Shown one piece after another: positions 63,045 to 64,000 of a DNA stretch of 64,000 nucleotides. Numbering within the stretch: position 1 is the first letter of the stretch; the number at the start of each line of letters is the position of its first letter. Below the pieces are notes generated by a model. The model worked only from the letters and a program-made list of their open reading frames with translations, searched no databases and was not told where the DNA came from. The DNA lies in assembly GCA_022447855.1 (NCBI GenBank), contig JAKUTX010000007.1, positions 5,102-69,101 of the forward strand. The letters run 5' to 3'. Source of the DNA: UBA6927 sp022447855 (lineage in GTDB: Bacteria > Chloroflexota > Dehalococcoidia > Lucifugimonadales > UBA6927). The position numbers were made by a program, and so were the translations under genes.

Positions 63045-63683
63045 ATGAATTCTAAAACTCTAAGTAGTTGGTTATTAATGGTCGGACCGATTATGTTTGT
63101 TCTGGTCGGTTTTATTTTATGGGAAATTCTAATTGGAGAGGGTGAAACTACAAAGGAAAATGTGGCTCTTTTACTAGAAAATAAAACTATTTCAAGCCTC
63201 GTATTGACGCTCGGTAGTTTAAGTTTTATTTCTATATTTGTCGGTTATGGCCTGGTGGCATGGGGAAGAGCAGAAGGATCAACAACATCTGGGACACTTG
63301 CATCTGTAGCTAGTCTTATTTTTGTTGGAATTATTGCGGTAGCGATGGCAGGGACGGGAAGCAATTGGGCGATAATTGGTGGTGGTGAACAAAACTTAGT
63401 GGAGTCTGAGTGGATTTTAGCAACTTCAGACGCTTTATTCCCCGCAGTATTTTGGTTTTGGAGTTTAGGTAATATTATTCTTGGTGCTGCTCTTTTTATT
63501 GAGAACAAAATCAGCCGTATTGCTTCTGTGTTTTTAATAGTTGTAGGTGCCATACTTCTGCTATTGAATTTGCTTGATGGTAGCGAGTCCGATATTTTAG
63601 ATGGTGTTTGGATGATTGGCTTTTTTGGCACTTTGATTTCAGGTATTGTTCTTGGATTTTTTAATTTAAAGTCAGCAGAATAA
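63045..63683 (+). CDS. Hydrophobic membrane protein, tandem paralog 2
   Basis: 212 residues, six hydrophobic helices, paralogous to the preceding gene (for example SKTLSSWLLMVGPIM, LIGEGETTKENVALLLEN, GTGSNW, PAVFWFWSLGNIILGAALF, GFFNLKSAE). The two differ most in the middle, so the duplication is not recent. GGGAG lies 6 bases before the ATG. The gene is followed by a strong terminator. Function unknown. Conserved acidic (GEGE) and aromatic (WFWS) residues within or next to helices may be functional. Confidence 0.75.
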   Translation: MNSKTLSSWLLMVGPIMFVLVGFILWEILIGEGETTKENVALLLENKTISSLVLTLGSLSFISIFVGYGLVAWGRAEGSTTSGTLASVASLIFVGIIAVAMAGTGSNWAIIGGGEQNLVESEWILATSDALFPAVFWFWSLGNIILGAALFIENKISRIASVFLIVVGAILLLLNLLDGSESDILDGVWMIGFFGTLISGIVLGFFNLKSAE

Positions 63684-63720
63684 GTTAAATAAATATTAAC
63701 CACATTAGTGGATTTTATAA

Positions 63721-63760
63721 ATATCCTGGGGTTAAAAGCGTAACCCCAGGATATTTTGTT
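63721..63760 (+). terminator. Rho-independent terminator
   Basis: A perfect 14-pair stem (63721-63734 with 63741-63754, core CCTGGGGTTA/TAACCCCAGG) with loop AAAGCG, followed by TTTGTT. It ends the operon of the two membrane paralogs and is the strongest inverted repeat found in the window. Confidence 0.85.
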
Positions 63761-63823
63761 AGAAATGATAAGACGCTTGTTAAATGATATCATTGGGATA
63801 ATCTAATGGTGAATGGAGTTGTT

Positions 63824-64000
63824 TTGAAAAGTTCAATATTTGTATTAATTTGTATTTTTGGGATAGTATTTTTAATTGGGTGTTCTTCATCTGATTCTGA
63901 GGCAAAAGAAGTAAATGAATCCGTCGAAGTTGTTGAATCTTCTGCACAAAAAAGTGATGAAACTGATTCTGGTAAAAACCTTGAGGTTAGTTCAGTAGAT
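63824..64000 (+). CDS. Lipoprotein, 3' end outside window
   Basis: Open frame to the window end, 59 residues visible. It starts at a TTG five bases after GGAG; an ATG six codons earlier (63806) is in frame but lacks a site. The N-terminus MKSSIFVLICIFGIVFLIGC is a classic lipoprotein signal: Lys, hydrophobic core, lipobox LIGC with the lipid-bearing Cys at 20. The mature part is a Ser/Glu/Lys-rich linker, as in solute-binding or surface lipoproteins. Identity of the folded domain cannot be told. It starts a new unit after the terminator at 63721-63760. Confidence 0.75.
   Translation, partial: MKSSIFVLICIFGIVFLIGCSSSDSEAKEVNESVEVVESSAQKSDETDSGKNLEVSSVD

Noticed and set aside
63245..63793. 182-codon frame opposite the second membrane paralog
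   Set aside because: It runs through the terminator hairpin and is antisense to a gene with a clear paralog and ribosome site.
1..64000. CRISPR array, insertion sequence, prophage or integron
   Set aside because: No regularly spaced direct repeats, transposase/integrase motifs or flanking inverted repeats were found on either strand by eye.

Overview
The window is a gene-dense, AT-rich stretch of bacterial chromosome carrying one tRNA gene and about 52 protein genes. I saw no phage, transposase, integrase or CRISPR array. The gene content (DivIVA-like coiled coil, greA-lysS pair, Cys-rich PheS, the two membrane families usually annotated TIGR03662 (DUF2298) and TIGR03663, many NHL/propeller and amidohydrolase genes) points to Chloroflexota. 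A marine SAR202/Dehalococcoidia-like lineage with low GC is my best guess; this is inferred from families, not from a phylogeny.

Layout. 1-434: end of a coiled-coil gene. 493-7045 (-): lysS, greA, ileS and an M42-type peptidase. 7178-10162 (+): a beta-propeller protein, heme O synthase and serS. 10175-13256 (-): an acyl-CoA ligase and two crotonases, one badly degenerate. 13374-13532 (+): a 52-residue basic protein with its own promoter. 13562-18919 (-): pheS, pheT, moeA and a small protein coupled to moeA. 19180-24799 (+): MscS channel, RNase II/R, NHL protein and MFS transporter, with tRNA-Pro on the other strand. 24809-48899 (-) is one long co-directional run: RND pump, fabI, a D-glutamate cyclase/hydro-lyase pair, mutS, a NuoE-F-G-like redox module, an FAD oxidoreductase, a flippase-like protein, two large polytopic putative glycosyltransferases, ftsY, a sortase, a zinc ribbon and an SDR. 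49003-54478: a FIST sensor protein, an amidohydrolase and a sugar-oxidation cassette that looks like non-phosphorylating L-fucose/L-rhamnose catabolism. 54488-58727: glnA, rnc, a methyltransferase and glyA. 58862-64000 (+): threonine synthase, a GNAT/FemAB-like protein, a GT4 glycosyltransferase, two tandem paralogous membrane proteins, a strong terminator and the start of a lipoprotein.

How they fit together. Much of the window is translation and core maintenance (four aminoacyl-tRNA synthetases, greA, ftsY, mutS, rnc, RNase R). The accessory themes are cell-envelope glycosylation and anchoring (38.5-47.7 kb), NADH-linked flavin/iron-sulfur redox chemistry (33.4-38.5 kb), CoA-ester degradation (10.2-13.3 kb) and deoxy-sugar oxidation (51.2-54.5 kb).

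Most notable observations: an isoleucyl-tRNA synthetase whose HIGH signature reads GAHH; a two-gene operon matching the two halves of the vertebrate D-glutamate cyclase fusion protein; a NuoG-like subunit with a duplicated Cys motif and no formate-dehydrogenase catalytic residue; and active-site losses in RNase III, GreA and one crotonase. No intergenic gap exceeds 300 bases. I do not see an unmistakable new defence or mobile system; the envelope cluster and the NuoEFG-like module are the best candidates for poorly described systems.
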